DNA from: an uncultured Oscillospiraceae bacterium
GTDB lineage: Bacteria > Bacillota > Clostridia > Oscillospirales > Acutalibacteraceae
Length of the DNA: 64,000 nucleotides
Assembly (NCBI GenBank): GCA_900543395.1
Contig: UQQT01000006.1
Coordinates: forward strand, 1-64,000
Direction: 5' to 3'
Part shown: piece after piece, positions 1 to 8,746 of the stretch
Numbering within the stretch: position 1 is the first letter of the stretch
How the letters are laid out: each line of letters begins with the position of its first letter
Position numbers and translations under genes: made by a program
The notes under the pieces: model-generated
Told to the model about the DNA's origin: nothing
Databases searched by the model: none
What the model saw: only the letters and a program-made list of their open reading frames with translations

Positions 1-47
1 CGACAAGCTCTTCGGGGATAATTAAGAATAGGTAAAGAGAGAGCTTT

Positions 48-1001
48 ATGCAGACAGGATTGGTAATTTTGCTGTTTGTCGTCGGCTTGGTGCTCATCAT
101 CAAGGGCGGCGACTGGTTCGTCGACTCGGCGGTTTTCATCGCAAATCTCACCGGCATACCCAAGTTCATCATCGGCGCAACGATAGTCAGCGTCGCAACG
201 ACCCTGCCGGAGCTGACGGTGTCCGTCACCGGCGTCATTGACGGTGAGCTCGACCTCGCCGTCGGCAACGCAGTGGGCTCCGTCACCGCAAACATCGGCC
301 TTATCATGGGTATCTCGCTTGTGTGCATGCCCGCTGTTATAAAGCGCAGCCAGTTCTGGCTCAAGGGCGTGCTCATGTCCGCTGCGGCGCTGCTGCTGTG
401 GATACTGTGCAAGGACGGCACGCTGCATATGCTGCCGAGCTTTGCGCTGTTCGTGCTGTTGGCGGTGTATGTTTGGGATAACATCCGTGACGCAAAGAAC
501 GATGTCGGCTCGGACGAGCGTGAGCTCGTCGACAAGAAGGAGCTTCCGCAGCAGCTTGTCATGTTCGTCGTCGGCGTTGCGGCTATCGTCGTCGGCTCTA
601 AGCTGCTCATCGAATACGGCAGCGAGATAGCCCTGCTGCTCGGCGTTCCCTCGGCGATAATCGGCGTTACAATGGTCGCCATCGGCACGAGCCTGCCGGA
701 GCTCATAACGACCCTCACGGCGATACGCAAAAAGGAATCTAGCATGTCGATAGGCAACATCATCGGCGCAAACATCATCGATCTTGCGCTCATCCTGCCC
801 ATTTGCAGCGTCGTTTCCGACGGCAAGCTCACCATTGCCGAGCAGTCGTATGCGCTGGATATGCCCATGTGCTTTGCGATGACGCTTATTGCGGTGCTGC
901 CCTCGCTCATAAAGGGCAAGCTCTACCGCTGGCAGGGCATCCTGATGCTGGCACTGTATGCAGTGTATGTTGTCATTCTGGTCACCCAGTACGGCGTGTA
1001 A
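48..1001 (+). CDS. Calcium/sodium antiporter, YrbG-like (CaCA family)
   Basis: A 317-residue polytopic membrane protein with the two inverted alpha repeats of the CaCA superfamily. Repeat 1 carries TTLPE (51-55) and GNAVGSVTANIG (73-84). Repeat 2 carries TSLPE (214-218) and GNIIGANIID (236-245). Such proteins exchange Na+ (or K+/Na+) for Ca2+ across the cytoplasmic membrane; the ion used here is inferred. An acidic/charged loop near 147-168 separates the halves. The ATG follows a purine-rich AGAGAGAG stretch. Base composition is clearly more GC-rich, with many CTG/CTC and GGC codons, than the genes from 2 kb onward, so recent transfer is possible. A strong hairpin terminator follows the stop codon. 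Confidence 0.9.
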   Translation: MQTGLVILLFVVGLVLIIKGGDWFVDSAVFIANLTGIPKFIIGATIVSVATTLPELTVSVTGVIDGELDLAVGNAVGSVTANIGLIMGISLVCMPAVIKRSQFWLKGVLMSAAALLLWILCKDGTLHMLPSFALFVLLAVYVWDNIRDAKNDVGSDERELVDKKELPQQLVMFVVGVAAIVVGSKLLIEYGSEIALLLGVPSAIIGVTMVAIGTSLPELITTLTAIRKKESSMSIGNIIGANIIDLALILPICSVVSDGKLTIAEQSYALDMPMCFAMTLIAVLPSLIKGKLYRWQGILMLALYAVYVVILVTQYGV

Positions 1002-1014
1002 AACGCTGATATGC

Positions 1015-1072
1015 TAATTATAAAAAGAGCTATCTGATTTCATCTGGAATCAGATAGCTCTTTTTATAATTA
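1015..1072. terminator. Perfect 25-bp hairpin, probable bidirectional terminator
   Basis: Positions 1015-1039 are the exact reverse complement of 1048-1072, with an 8-nt loop. The stem has AAAAAGAGC at one side and GCTCTTTTT at the other, so it gives a T-run in both directions. It closes the antiporter gene and may also stop leftward transcription from the GIY-YIG gene. Confidence 0.85.
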
Positions 1073-1091
1073 ATAATAAAATTTAGCGCAG

Positions 1092-1104
1092 ATCATTCCC
1101 ACTC
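1092..1104 (-). repeat. Direct repeat of the guaA 3' end (putative att site, distal copy)
   Basis: On the minus strand this reads GAGTGGGAATGAT. The guaA terminus at 2107-2119 reads GAGTGGGAATAAT, so 12 of 13 bases match and both encode Glu-Trp-Glu-stop. The minus-strand codons just before it read NKQKKNPKNEWE-stop. The 3' end of guaA is an established integration site for tyrosine-recombinase elements; that this copy is such an att site is inference. Confidence 0.6.
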
Positions 1105-1267
1105 ATTTTTAGGATTCTTCTTTTGCTTATTTATGCCCTAAATATTATCCCAAACGGCAATTTTGACACCGGCTTTTTACTCATTATTTTATTTATCAAA
1201 ATTTTTGTTGCAGAAAAAGTTGCAAAATCGCTTGCGAAATAGTCCCAGGTGGTTGTGAGGTTAAATG

Positions 1268-1939
1268 TTAAACCTCATTCAAAATTTTTAGATAAATATC
1301 CTTAATTTCCTGAGGCGTTGTCATAAACCACTCGGTTCCAGGAGCATCAGCAATCCATCTTCCACGCATCTTGAGTATATTATGTAAGGCAGCTTCTAAT
1401 ACCGAAGAATCAGCACACTTGATTATCAAGGCAATGTGCGGTAATTCAGGGTAACATGTTCCTGCTTGACCAAGGACTCTGTTGATTGGATTCCGGTCTG
1501 TTCTACCAACCTTGCATTCCCATGTGCTTGATCCTTTTAATTTTGCCAATTCAACATATACATCATAATAATACACGTATACTGAATTATCGCCAGTTCC
1601 TATAGTTTCATCTACTGCATAGTTGATTTTTTCTTCAGATATATTGTCTTCAATAATAGTTGTTTCATTTTTTACATAATGCAACTCCCACATACCATAT
1701 CCCTTATTTAATAGTCCAAGTTCTTGCTTTTGCATAGTTTGAGTTGCCGCCTTAAATACAGCTGCGAGATCTCGGCCTTGTTCAATTATTCCACCAAGTT
1801 GAACATGGTGCTCTGAAATTGTTGTAATTGCAGTTTGTCTAGAAAATAGAGCTCCGTCAAAAAGCTCTATTAGTAGTTCTCGGAATATACCAGGAGTTAG
1901 TTTAACTCCTGAATACTTATAATCATTTTGTTCAGCCAT
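1268..1939 (-). CDS. GIY-YIG nuclease-domain protein (T5orf172-like)
   Basis: A 223-residue protein. The C-terminal half fits the GIY-YIG/T5orf172 nuclease fold: VYVYYY (120-125) in place of the GIY and YIG strands, KVGRT (143-147), Arg154, the metal-binding Glu182 in LEAALHNIL, and the closing EWF (203-205). The N-terminal ~115 residues are not recognised and may bind DNA or a partner. It is the only gene between two copies of the guaA 3' end, with no integrase, so it looks like cargo of a decayed or satellite element. Its AT-rich composition contrasts with the antiporter gene to its left. Biological role unknown; such orphan nucleases are often carried by phages and islands. Confidence 0.75.
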   Translation of the reverse strand: MAEQNDYKYSGVKLTPGIFRELLIELFDGALFSRQTAITTISEHHVQLGGIIEQGRDLAAVFKAATQTMQKQELGLLNKGYGMWELHYVKNETTIIEDNISEEKINYAVDETIGTGDNSVYVYYYDVYVELAKLKGSSTWECKVGRTDRNPINRVLGQAGTCYPELPHIALIIKCADSSVLEAALHNILKMRGRWIADAPGTEWFMTTPQEIKDIYLKILNEV

Positions 1940-2049
1940 AATAAACTCCCCAATTATCTCTATTTCTAAGCCACTTGAAACTATCCCTTTTTACGCTTTT
2001 TATACTGCGTGTTGCAAAAGTGTTGCAGAAACGTTTTTACCAAAGCGCA

Positions 2050-2092
2050 AAGTGCCCGAAAGCCCTTTATTCCCAAGGGTTTTCGGGCACTT
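2050..2092. terminator. 18-bp hairpin downstream of guaA
   Basis: Positions 2050-2067 pair with 2075-2092 with one G-U pair and a 7-nt loop. It lies just beyond the guaA stop codon, inside the putative att-bounded segment. There is no long T-run, so termination is likely but not certain. Confidence 0.6.
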
Positions 2093-2106
2093 GTTAGCCA
2101 ATGTGT

Positions 2107-2119
2107 ATTATTCCCACTC
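2107..2119 (-). repeat. guaA 3'-end repeat (putative att site, proximal copy)
   Basis: The last codons and stop of guaA. It matches 1092-1104 at 12 of 13 positions in the same orientation. Pairs of GTTGCA motifs lie just inside each end of the intervening segment (1207-1212 and 1219-1224; 2011-2016 and 2022-2027), as would be expected for recombinase arm sites. Confidence 0.6.
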
Positions 2120-3634
2120 TATCGTCGCGGGGGGTTTGTCTGTTATGTCATAGACTACGCGGTTAACGTCCCTGACCTCGTTTGTGATTCTTCTGGACAC
2201 CTTGGAGAGCAGTTCATACGACAGCGGGGCGAAAGTTCCGGTCATAAAGTCGTTCGTGATTATCGCTCTGAGCGCGAGCGTATAATCGTACGTTCTGCCG
2301 TCGCCCATAACACCGACGGAGCGGTTGCCGGTAAGAACCGCGAAATACTGGCTTGCTTTTTCGCCCGAAGCTTCAAGCTCCTGTCTGAAAATGAGATCCG
2401 CGTCGCGCAGGATATCAAGCTTTTCGCGCGTAAGGTCGCCGATAACGCGGACTGCAAGTCCGGGACCGGGGAACGGCTGGCGGTCTACAAGATAATCGGG
2501 CAGACCGAGCTTTCTGCCGACGGCTCTTACCTCGTCCTTAAAGAGCCCTCTCAAAGGCTCGAGAAGCTCAAAGCCGAGTTTCTTGGGAAGTCCGCCTACG
2601 TTATGATGGCTCTTGATCGTCGCGGCCTTTTTATTGCCCGACTCGATAACATCGGGGTAAATCGTGCCCTGCGCAAGGAATTTTACGCCGTTGATCTTCT
2701 TTGCTTCCTCTGTAAATACGTCAATAAACAGCTTGCCGATAATCTTTCTCTTTCTCTCGGGAACCCTAATTCCTTTAAGCTTCGAAAGATATAATTCGGA
2801 TGCGTCAACCATGCGCAGATCCAAGGGCATATCCTTAAACGCGGCGGCAACCTCATCCGCTTCATTCTTTCTCATCATGCCGTGGTCGACAAATATACAC
2901 GTAAGCTGCGAGCCGATTGCTCTGGAAATAAGCGCGGCGGCGACGGAGGAATCGACTCCGCCCGAAAGACCGAGAATAACTCTGTCGTTTCCGACTCTCT
3001 CTCTTATCTCGGCAACCTGACGCTCGATATAATCGTCCATAGTGTAATCGCCTACGGCGCCGCATATATTATAAAGGAAATTGTGTATAAGTCTCGTTCC
3101 GTTTTCGGTATGCTCGACCTCGGGATGGAACTGTACGCCGTACAGCTTCATCTCGGGATTTTCGATTGCACCGCACGGACAGTTATCCGTTTTTGCAATA
3201 ACCCTGAATCCCTTGGGAATCTTTGAAACAAAGTCCGTATGACTCATGAGAACGTTCTGAGTCGCTTTCATGCCCTCGAAAAGAACGGAAGATGTTTTAA
3301 GCTTCGCCTTCGTCGGACCGTACTCGCTGACGTCGCACGACGAAACCTCGCCGCCGAGCATATAGCTCATAAGCTGGAAGCCGTAGCAGATTCCGAGAAC
3401 GGGAATTCCCGATTTAAAAAGCTCGGGCTCGCATTTCGGCGACTCCTCGCCGTAAACGCTCAAGGGGCCTCCCGTCGTGATAATTCCTATGGGATTGAGT
3501 TCAAGCAATTTTTTCAGCGGAGTGTCTCCCGGTTTTATAACGGAATAAACACCGCATTCTCTGACTCGTCTGGCGATAAGCTCTTTATACTGACCACCGA
3601 AGTCGAGAACGATAACTGTCTGATTGTGTTGCAT
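2108..3634 (-). CDS. guaA: GMP synthase (glutamine-hydrolysing)
   Basis: Converts XMP to GMP with ATP and glutamine in purine synthesis; cytoplasmic. The 508 residues have the usual two-part layout. The class I amidotransferase domain carries the catalytic Cys83 in GICYGFQ and the His170/Glu172 pair in HPEV. The ATP pyrophosphatase P-loop SGGVDSS is at 224-230, and the dimerisation domain ends in the typical PPATIEWE. An AAGAGG ribosome site precedes the ATG. It starts 26 nt after the secA stop codon, so it is probably the last gene of the dockerin-nth-secA-guaA transcript; no separate guanine riboswitch fits in that gap. The 3' end doubles as a putative integration site. Confidence 0.98.
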   Translation of the reverse strand: MQHNQTVIVLDFGGQYKELIARRVRECGVYSVIKPGDTPLKKLLELNPIGIITTGGPLSVYGEESPKCEPELFKSGIPVLGICYGFQLMSYMLGGEVSSCDVSEYGPTKAKLKTSSVLFEGMKATQNVLMSHTDFVSKIPKGFRVIAKTDNCPCGAIENPEMKLYGVQFHPEVEHTENGTRLIHNFLYNICGAVGDYTMDDYIERQVAEIRERVGNDRVILGLSGGVDSSVAAALISRAIGSQLTCIFVDHGMMRKNEADEVAAAFKDMPLDLRMVDASELYLSKLKGIRVPERKRKIIGKLFIDVFTEEAKKINGVKFLAQGTIYPDVIESGNKKAATIKSHHNVGGLPKKLGFELLEPLRGLFKDEVRAVGRKLGLPDYLVDRQPFPGPGLAVRVIGDLTREKLDILRDADLIFRQELEASGEKASQYFAVLTGNRSVGVMGDGRTYDYTLALRAIITNDFMTGTFAPLSYELLSKVSRRITNEVRDVNRVVYDITDKPPATIEWE

Positions 3635-3660
3635 ATATATTATACCTCTTTATATAATAA

Positions 3661-6390
3661 TTAATTTTCGTATCTGCCGCAGCACTTTTTATATTTAAGT
3701 CCGCTTCCGCAGGGACAGGGATCGTTTCTGCCTACCTTCTGACCTTTTTTAACGGGACGGGCTTTTTCGCTGCCGTCTGTCTGATTGGTCGAAGTAATCT
3801 TAACGGTCTGTTCGCGCTTAACGTCCTCCTCGGAACGTACGATTGCGGTAAGGACGAACTGAACGGTTCCCTCGCGGATTCCGTCGGTCATCTCCTCAAA
3901 CATGTCGTAGCTCTCCATTCTGAACGCAACAACGGGATCCTTCTGCGCATAAGCTCTTAAACCTATGCTCTGCTTTAACTGCTCCATAGCGTCGATGTGG
4001 TTCATCCAGCGAATATCAACGTTTTCGATAAGAGCCTTATGCTCAAGCTCCTTCATAACATCCGCACCGTAAAGCTCGGTCTGCTTTTCAAGCTTTGAAT
4101 TTGCAATGCCGAGCATCTGCTCGAGAATCTTATCGTGGTCGTCCTCGCTCTCAAGCTTCTCGTCGCCGAAAAGCCACGCGTATTTGCTCGTAAGTCCCGC
4201 TATATTCCAGTCATTGGAATGATTCGTCTTGGGACAGTAGAAATCGACAGCCTCGGTAATCGAATCCTTAATCATCTTTCTGATCGTCTGGTCAAGGTCG
4301 ACGCCGTCAAGAACCTGATTTCTCTGCGCGTAAATAAGCTCTCTCTGCTTATTCATAACGTCGTCGTACTGAAGAACGTTCTTACGTATTGCAAAGTTAT
4401 TGCCCTCAACCTTTTTCTGCGCGTTCTCTATCTGACTTGTGAATATCTTATTTTCAATCGGCATGTCGCCTGCCTCGCCGAAACGGTCGAGAATATTATA
4501 GAATCTGTCGCCCGCGAAAAGACGGATGACGTCATCCTCCGCAGAGAGGAAGAAACGGCTTGTACCGGGGTCGCCCTGACGTCCCGCGCGTCCTCTTAAC
4601 TGGTTATCGATACGCCTTGACTCATGTCTTGCGGTACCGATTATATAAAGACCGCCGAGCTCGCGTACCTTGTCGGCTTCCTCTTTTAATTCGGATTTAT
4701 ATTTCGCCTCAAGCTCGGAGAAAATCCTTCTGGCGTTGAGAATATCCTCGTTGCCGGTCTCCGCAAAGCCCGTAGCCTCTGCGATAAGCTCCTCGGTCAT
4801 GCCCTCCATTTTACGCATTTCGGCTTTCGCCATATACTCCGCGTTACCGCCTAAAATGATATCGGTGCCTCGTCCCGCCATGTTTGTAGCGATTGTAACG
4901 GCTCCGAGTTTACCCGCCTGAGCTATAATTTCGGCTTCTTTTTCATGATATTTCGCGTTTAAAACGTTATGCTTTACTCCGCTCTTTTTAAGAATTGCGG
5001 AGAGAATCTCCGATTTTTCAATATTAACGGTACCTACAAGTATAGGCTGTCCTTTTTCGTGAAGCTCCTTGATAAGGTCGACGATCGCGGCGAATTTTGC
5101 CTTTTCCGTCTTATAAAGAACGTCGGGAAGATCCTTTCTTATCATCGGCTTATTTGTCGGAACGGCGATAACGTCAAGGCTGTAAATCTCCTGAAACTCG
5201 TCGCTTTCGGTCATTGCGGTACCGGTCATACCTGAGAGCTTGTCGTAAAGTCTGAAATAGTTCTGGAACGTAATGGTAGCAAGCGTCTTTGACTCCGAAC
5301 GGACGTTAACGCCCTCTTTTGCTTCGATAGCCTGATGAAGTCCCTCGTTGTAGCGTCTGCCGAGCATAATACGTCCGGTAAATTCGTCGACGATAAGAAC
5401 CTGTCCGTCCTTAACGACGTAATCAACGTCTCGCTGCATAACTCCGCGCGCTTTAAGAGCCTGATTTATATGATGCTGGAGCGTAAGATTGTCCGCATCC
5501 ATGAGGTTTTCGAGATTGAAATGAGTCTCCGCCTTGGCTATACCGCGTTTGGTAAGGGTCGCTGTTTTCGCCTTTTCGTCAACGATATAATCGCAGTCTG
5601 CACCTGCAACGTCGTCGATTTCCTTTTTGGAATCCATCTCGGTAATTTTCTTAACGGTAAGAGCCTTTACGAAGTCGTCGGCAAGCTTGTACATTTCGCT
5701 CGACTTGTCGCCTCTGCCCGAAATAATAAGGGGGGTACGCGCCTCGTCTATAAGAATCGAGTCAACCTCGTCGACGATTGCGAACGAGTGACCTCTCTGA
5801 ACTCTGTACTCTTTATACGGAACCATGTTATCACGAAGATAATCAAATCCCATCTCGTTGTTCGTTCCGTAGGTAATGTCCGCGTTATATGCGTCCTGTT
5901 TTGATTTATTATCCTGTCCGTGCGCGACAAGTCCGACGGTAAGTCCCATAAAACGGAAAACCTTGCCCATCCACTCGGAATCTCGGCGGGCAAGATAATC
6001 ATTTACGGTTACGATATGAACGCCCTTGCCTGCAAGAGCGTTAAGATATGCGGGAAGCGTTGCGACGAGCGTTTTGCCCTCGCCCGTTTTCATCTCGGCG
6101 ATTCTGCCCTGATGAAGAACGATACCTCCGAGTATCTGCACGGGGAAGTGCTTCATATTAAGAACTCGCCACGAAGCCTCACGGCATGCGGCAAAAGCCT
6201 CCGGCAGAATATCGTCAAGAGTCTCCCCGTTTGCGAGTCTCTCTTTGAATTCGGGGGTTTTAGCCTGAAGCTCGGCGTCTGAGAGCGCGGAATACTCCTC
6301 CTCGAGCGCAAGAACTTTTTTCTGAATCGGGACGATTCTTTTTAATTCCTTCTGCGAATAGTCGCCGAATATTTTAGTTAATAAAGACAA
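3661..6390 (-). CDS. secA: Preprotein translocase ATPase SecA
   Basis: Motor ATPase that drives secreted proteins through SecYEG. The 909 residues are full length. Visible are the Walker A KTGEGKT (102-108), the [19 protein letters not shown] helicase segment, the [10 protein letters not shown] motif, and the C-terminal zinc/SecB-binding motif with Cys892, Cys894, Cys903 and Cys904. It sits between nth and guaA in a leftward operon, which is not a universal arrangement. The many predicted secreted and lipid-anchored proteins nearby are its expected clients. Confidence 0.98.
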   Translation of the reverse strand: MSLLTKIFGDYSQKELKRIVPIQKKVLALEEEYSALSDAELQAKTPEFKERLANGETLDDILPEAFAACREASWRVLNMKHFPVQILGGIVLHQGRIAEMKTGEGKTLVATLPAYLNALAGKGVHIVTVNDYLARRDSEWMGKVFRFMGLTVGLVAHGQDNKSKQDAYNADITYGTNNEMGFDYLRDNMVPYKEYRVQRGHSFAIVDEVDSILIDEARTPLIISGRGDKSSEMYKLADDFVKALTVKKITEMDSKKEIDDVAGADCDYIVDEKAKTATLTKRGIAKAETHFNLENLMDADNLTLQHHINQALKARGVMQRDVDYVVKDGQVLIVDEFTGRIMLGRRYNEGLHQAIEAKEGVNVRSESKTLATITFQNYFRLYDKLSGMTGTAMTESDEFQEIYSLDVIAVPTNKPMIRKDLPDVLYKTEKAKFAAIVDLIKELHEKGQPILVGTVNIEKSEILSAILKKSGVKHNVLNAKYHEKEAEIIAQAGKLGAVTIATNMAGRGTDIILGGNAEYMAKAEMRKMEGMTEELIAEATGFAETGNEDILNARRIFSELEAKYKSELKEEADKVRELGGLYIIGTARHESRRIDNQLRGRAGRQGDPGTSRFFLSAEDDVIRLFAGDRFYNILDRFGEAGDMPIENKIFTSQIENAQKKVEGNNFAIRKNVLQYDDVMNKQRELIYAQRNQVLDGVDLDQTIRKMIKDSITEAVDFYCPKTNHSNDWNIAGLTSKYAWLFGDEKLESEDDHDKILEQMLGIANSKLEKQTELYGADVMKELEHKALIENVDIRWMNHIDAMEQLKQSIGLRAYAQKDPVVAFRMESYDMFEEMTDGIREGTVQFVLTAIVRSEEDVKREQTVKITSTNQTDGSEKARPVKKGQKVGRNDPCPCGSGLKYKKCCGRYEN

Positions 6391-6437
6391 TGCGTTTTCA
6401 TCCTTTCAAGACATAAATATTTTGGTATGTAAAGCGT

Positions 6438-7085
6438 TTATTTCATTTTGTTATTTAATTTATATTCCTTACAGATATCGTTAAGCGGACATATACCGCA
6501 CTTCGGATTCCTTGCAGAGCATATTTCCCTGCCGAAGAGGACGCACCTGTGACAGAAGTCATTGCTTTCCCCGCTCGGAAGCAGAGGTCTTGTCTCCTTT
6601 TCGACCTTAAACGGGTCGCGTGTCGAAACAAGTCCCAGTCTGTTCGAAATTCTTATATAATGGGTATCGGCTACGACGGCGCCGGGCATTTTATAAACGT
6701 CGCCGGCTATCAAGTTTGCCGTTTTCCGTCCGACTCCCGGCAGACGGGTAAGCTCATCGACCGAATCGGGAATAACTCCGCCGTACTCGCTTAAAATCAT
6801 CCGGGCCATGCCGATAATATCCCTCGCCTTCTGACGGAAAAATCCGCATGAGCGTATGATATTCTCAACATCCGTTACGTCCGCCGAAGCGTAATCCTCA
6901 AGCGTTTTATATTTTGAAAACAATTCGGGCGTTACAAGGTTTACCCTCGCGTCCGTGCACTGCGCCGACAGCCGAACGCTTATAAGCAGCTCGAACGGGT
7001 TGTCCGCGTTAAGCGAGCAGACCGCGCCGGGGTATCTTTCCTTTAAACGTCGGACGGCTTCATGCGCCGTCTGTTTTTTCGTCAT
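6438..7085 (-). CDS. nth: Endonuclease III (DNA glycosylase/AP lyase)
   Basis: Removes oxidised pyrimidines and cleaves abasic sites in base excision repair. The 215-residue protein has the helix-hairpin-helix LPGVGRKTAN with the catalytic lysine, the catalytic Asp in VVADTH, and a C-terminal 4Fe-4S site C-x6-C-x2-C-x5-C (Cys189, 196, 199, 205). Its ATG overlaps the stop codon of the upstream dockerin gene by 4 nt (ATGA), so the two are translationally coupled. ogg, a second glycosylase of the same superfamily, lies at 19957-20790. Confidence 0.96.
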   Translation of the reverse strand: MTKKQTAHEAVRRLKERYPGAVCSLNADNPFELLISVRLSAQCTDARVNLVTPELFSKYKTLEDYASADVTDVENIIRSCGFFRQKARDIIGMARMILSEYGGVIPDSVDELTRLPGVGRKTANLIAGDVYKMPGAVVADTHYIRISNRLGLVSTRDPFKVEKETRPLLPSGESNDFCHRCVLFGREICSARNPKCGICPLNDICKEYKLNNKMK

Positions 7086-8557
7086 GATACCGTACTCTCT
7101 TCCGTCGTGTTTTCGCTCTGTTTTACATCGTCGGGGTGGGATTCGAGCTTAGCCGAAATTCGCAGAACGGTTCTCGAATCGGCGGGCGAAATTTTGCCGT
7201 CGGAATTCATATCAGCGACAGCCTGTCCCGCAAGACTTAAATTTTCGAGTCTCGCAGCGTGACGGAGGATCATACGTGCGTCGGAAGCCGTTATCTTACC
7301 GTCGAAGTCAACGTCGCCGAGATATTTTTTATAAACGTTATGCTCGAACACCGCCGTATACGGACCGTGCTTTACGGTGACTCTGTACGCACCCGGCTCG
7401 TTTATATCGATATCGGAGGTTATTTCATAATCGTCAATTGCCGAACGCACTCCCGAATTATAAGTTATATAAACCGTAAGCGCGGAAAAATCGGGCGTTT
7501 CGCCGATAAACGAAAACGAATCCTCGGGCGGAACTATGTCCATGCCCCGCTCCTCGCTCGGGATAACGGTAAAATCAAAAGCCGCGTATTTGCCGTCATA
7601 ATAAAGCCTTGCGACGGCAGTGCCGGGAACAGACGTATCGTATTCCGCCGTAAAGTCGGAGGTTTCGATAACGTTTCCGTTGTCATACTCGGCGATAAGA
7701 GTTATATTCGATAAATCAAGCCTGCCGTACTGATATGCGGAAAGATTTGACGGCATGGATTTTATTTTAAGCGATTTAAGGCTTTTGCTCTCGACTGTTA
7801 TGGGGAATTTAGCCGTTACGTCGTTATATTTATATTTTACGGTGACGGTATAACGTCCGGGCTTTGCGGGTGAAGCTGTATCTATGCCCGAAACCTCGTA
7901 ATCGGTAACCTCCGCGTCGGGTCTGCCGTCTGAATACTTCGCCGTAACCTTAAGTCCGCCGAGCGAAACGGTCTCGCCCTCAAGATACTCGGTTTTTGTC
8001 GGAAGCGACGATATTTCGATCGAGACTACGGGAATGCGCGTTACCGTGATACCGAACGAAGCGCTCATTCCGCCGTATGCTATTACAACAGTTTTTTTAC
8101 CGGGCTTTGTAAGCGACGGAACGCTCATTACGTAACCGTCCGCGTCCTTTTCCGTTCCGTCGTCATAAACGGCTTTGACCGAAAGACCCGAAGAATCGAA
8201 CTTCTCCTCGGAGTCGACATATGTAAGCTTATCGGGAAGCGACGCTATTTTTATTGATTTAAGTCCCTTTATCGGTTCGGGATCGGTCAGCTTTTTAAGA
8301 CCCGAGGACAAATCTATCCAGCACGGTATCGAGTCGTAGACTATATGACCGAAGCCGTCCTTTGTTTCTCCGACCGTTACGCACACGCCTTTTCTGACCG
8401 TAGCCGCCCACTCGCTGTTAACGTCAGGTTCGGCATACGCCGTCAGTCCGTCGTCCGCCGTAACGAGATAAACGTCATCAAGAGCGAAAACGCACAAAGG
8501 CATGCACATAAATACCGTAATAACGGACAATAAGACAGCCGTAATCTTTTTAAACAT
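7082..8557 (-). CDS. Secreted multidomain protein with SH3-like, Big_3-like and dockerin domains
   Basis: I set the start at the ATG at 8557 (491 residues), because GGGAGG lies just upstream at 8566-8571; an in-frame ATG 15 codons earlier has no such site. A signal peptide covers about residues 1-27 (MFKKITAVLLSVITV..., ending VFA). An SH3-like segment follows, then about four immunoglobulin-like repeats of the Big_3 type. Residues 414-472 form a type I dockerin: two 25-residue halves, each with a D-x-D-x-D-G-type calcium loop (DVDFDGKIT, DMNSDGKIS). Dockerins dock onto cohesins; a cohesin-like protein lies at 46333-46956. No catalytic domain is seen, so an envelope adhesion or scaffolding role is inferred. 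Confidence 0.8.
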   Translation of the reverse strand: MFKKITAVLLSVITVFMCMPLCVFALDDVYLVTADDGLTAYAEPDVNSEWAATVRKGVCVTVGETKDGFGHIVYDSIPCWIDLSSGLKKLTDPEPIKGLKSIKIASLPDKLTYVDSEEKFDSSGLSVKAVYDDGTEKDADGYVMSVPSLTKPGKKTVVIAYGGMSASFGITVTRIPVVSIEISSLPTKTEYLEGETVSLGGLKVTAKYSDGRPDAEVTDYEVSGIDTASPAKPGRYTVTVKYKYNDVTAKFPITVESKSLKSLKIKSMPSNLSAYQYGRLDLSNITLIAEYDNGNVIETSDFTAEYDTSVPGTAVARLYYDGKYAAFDFTVIPSEERGMDIVPPEDSFSFIGETPDFSALTVYITYNSGVRSAIDDYEITSDIDINEPGAYRVTVKHGPYTAVFEHNVYKKYLGDVDFDGKITASDARMILRHAARLENLSLAGQAVADMNSDGKISPADSRTVLRISAKLESHPDDVKQSENTTEESTVS

Positions 8558-8607
8558 ACGTTTTTCCTCCCGAATGAAATATATCGAGCGCGGGGCGTTC
8601 AATTCGT

Positions 8608-8636
8608 ATTATAATATTTTTTATATCGCATGTCAA
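8608..8636 (-). promoter_or_regulatory. Consensus sigma-A promoter for the dockerin-nth-secA-guaA operon
   Basis: On the minus strand, TTGACA (8631-8636), a 17-nt spacer and TATAAT (8608-8613): an exact match to consensus. It leaves a leader of about 45 nt before the ATG at 8557. Confidence 0.88.
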
Positions 8637-8675
8637 ATATATATTGTTATTATTTTATTAAATTATTGCTATTAC

Positions 8676-8704
8676 TTGAAATACTTGTTTCGTTGTGATA
8701 ATAT
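8676..8704 (+). promoter_or_regulatory. Probable sigma-A promoter for the six-gene rightward operon
   Basis: TTGAAA (8676-8681), a 17-nt spacer and TAATAT (8699-8704). It is divergent to the consensus promoter at 8608-8636 and about 40 nt upstream of the 8747 start codon. Confidence 0.7.
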
Positions 8705-8746
8705 TATTTAAAATAGACATAAAATCTCTTAAACAGGAGGCAACGA

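Noticed and set aside
1131..1184. 17-codon open frame on the minus strand left of the GIY-YIG gene
   Set aside because: No ribosome site and too short to support; probably part of decayed element DNA.
1981..2040. Minus-strand reading CNTFATR resembling a tyrosine-recombinase box
   Set aside because: The match is seven residues with a stop codon close by; it derives from the GTTGCA repeats and cannot be called an integrase remnant.
2009..2794. Long plus-strand open frame opposite guaA
   Set aside because: It is antisense to a certain gene, with no ribosome site; a shadow of guaA codon use.
3635..3660. Purine riboswitch for guaA
   Set aside because: The gap to secA is only 26 nt, too short for an aptamer.
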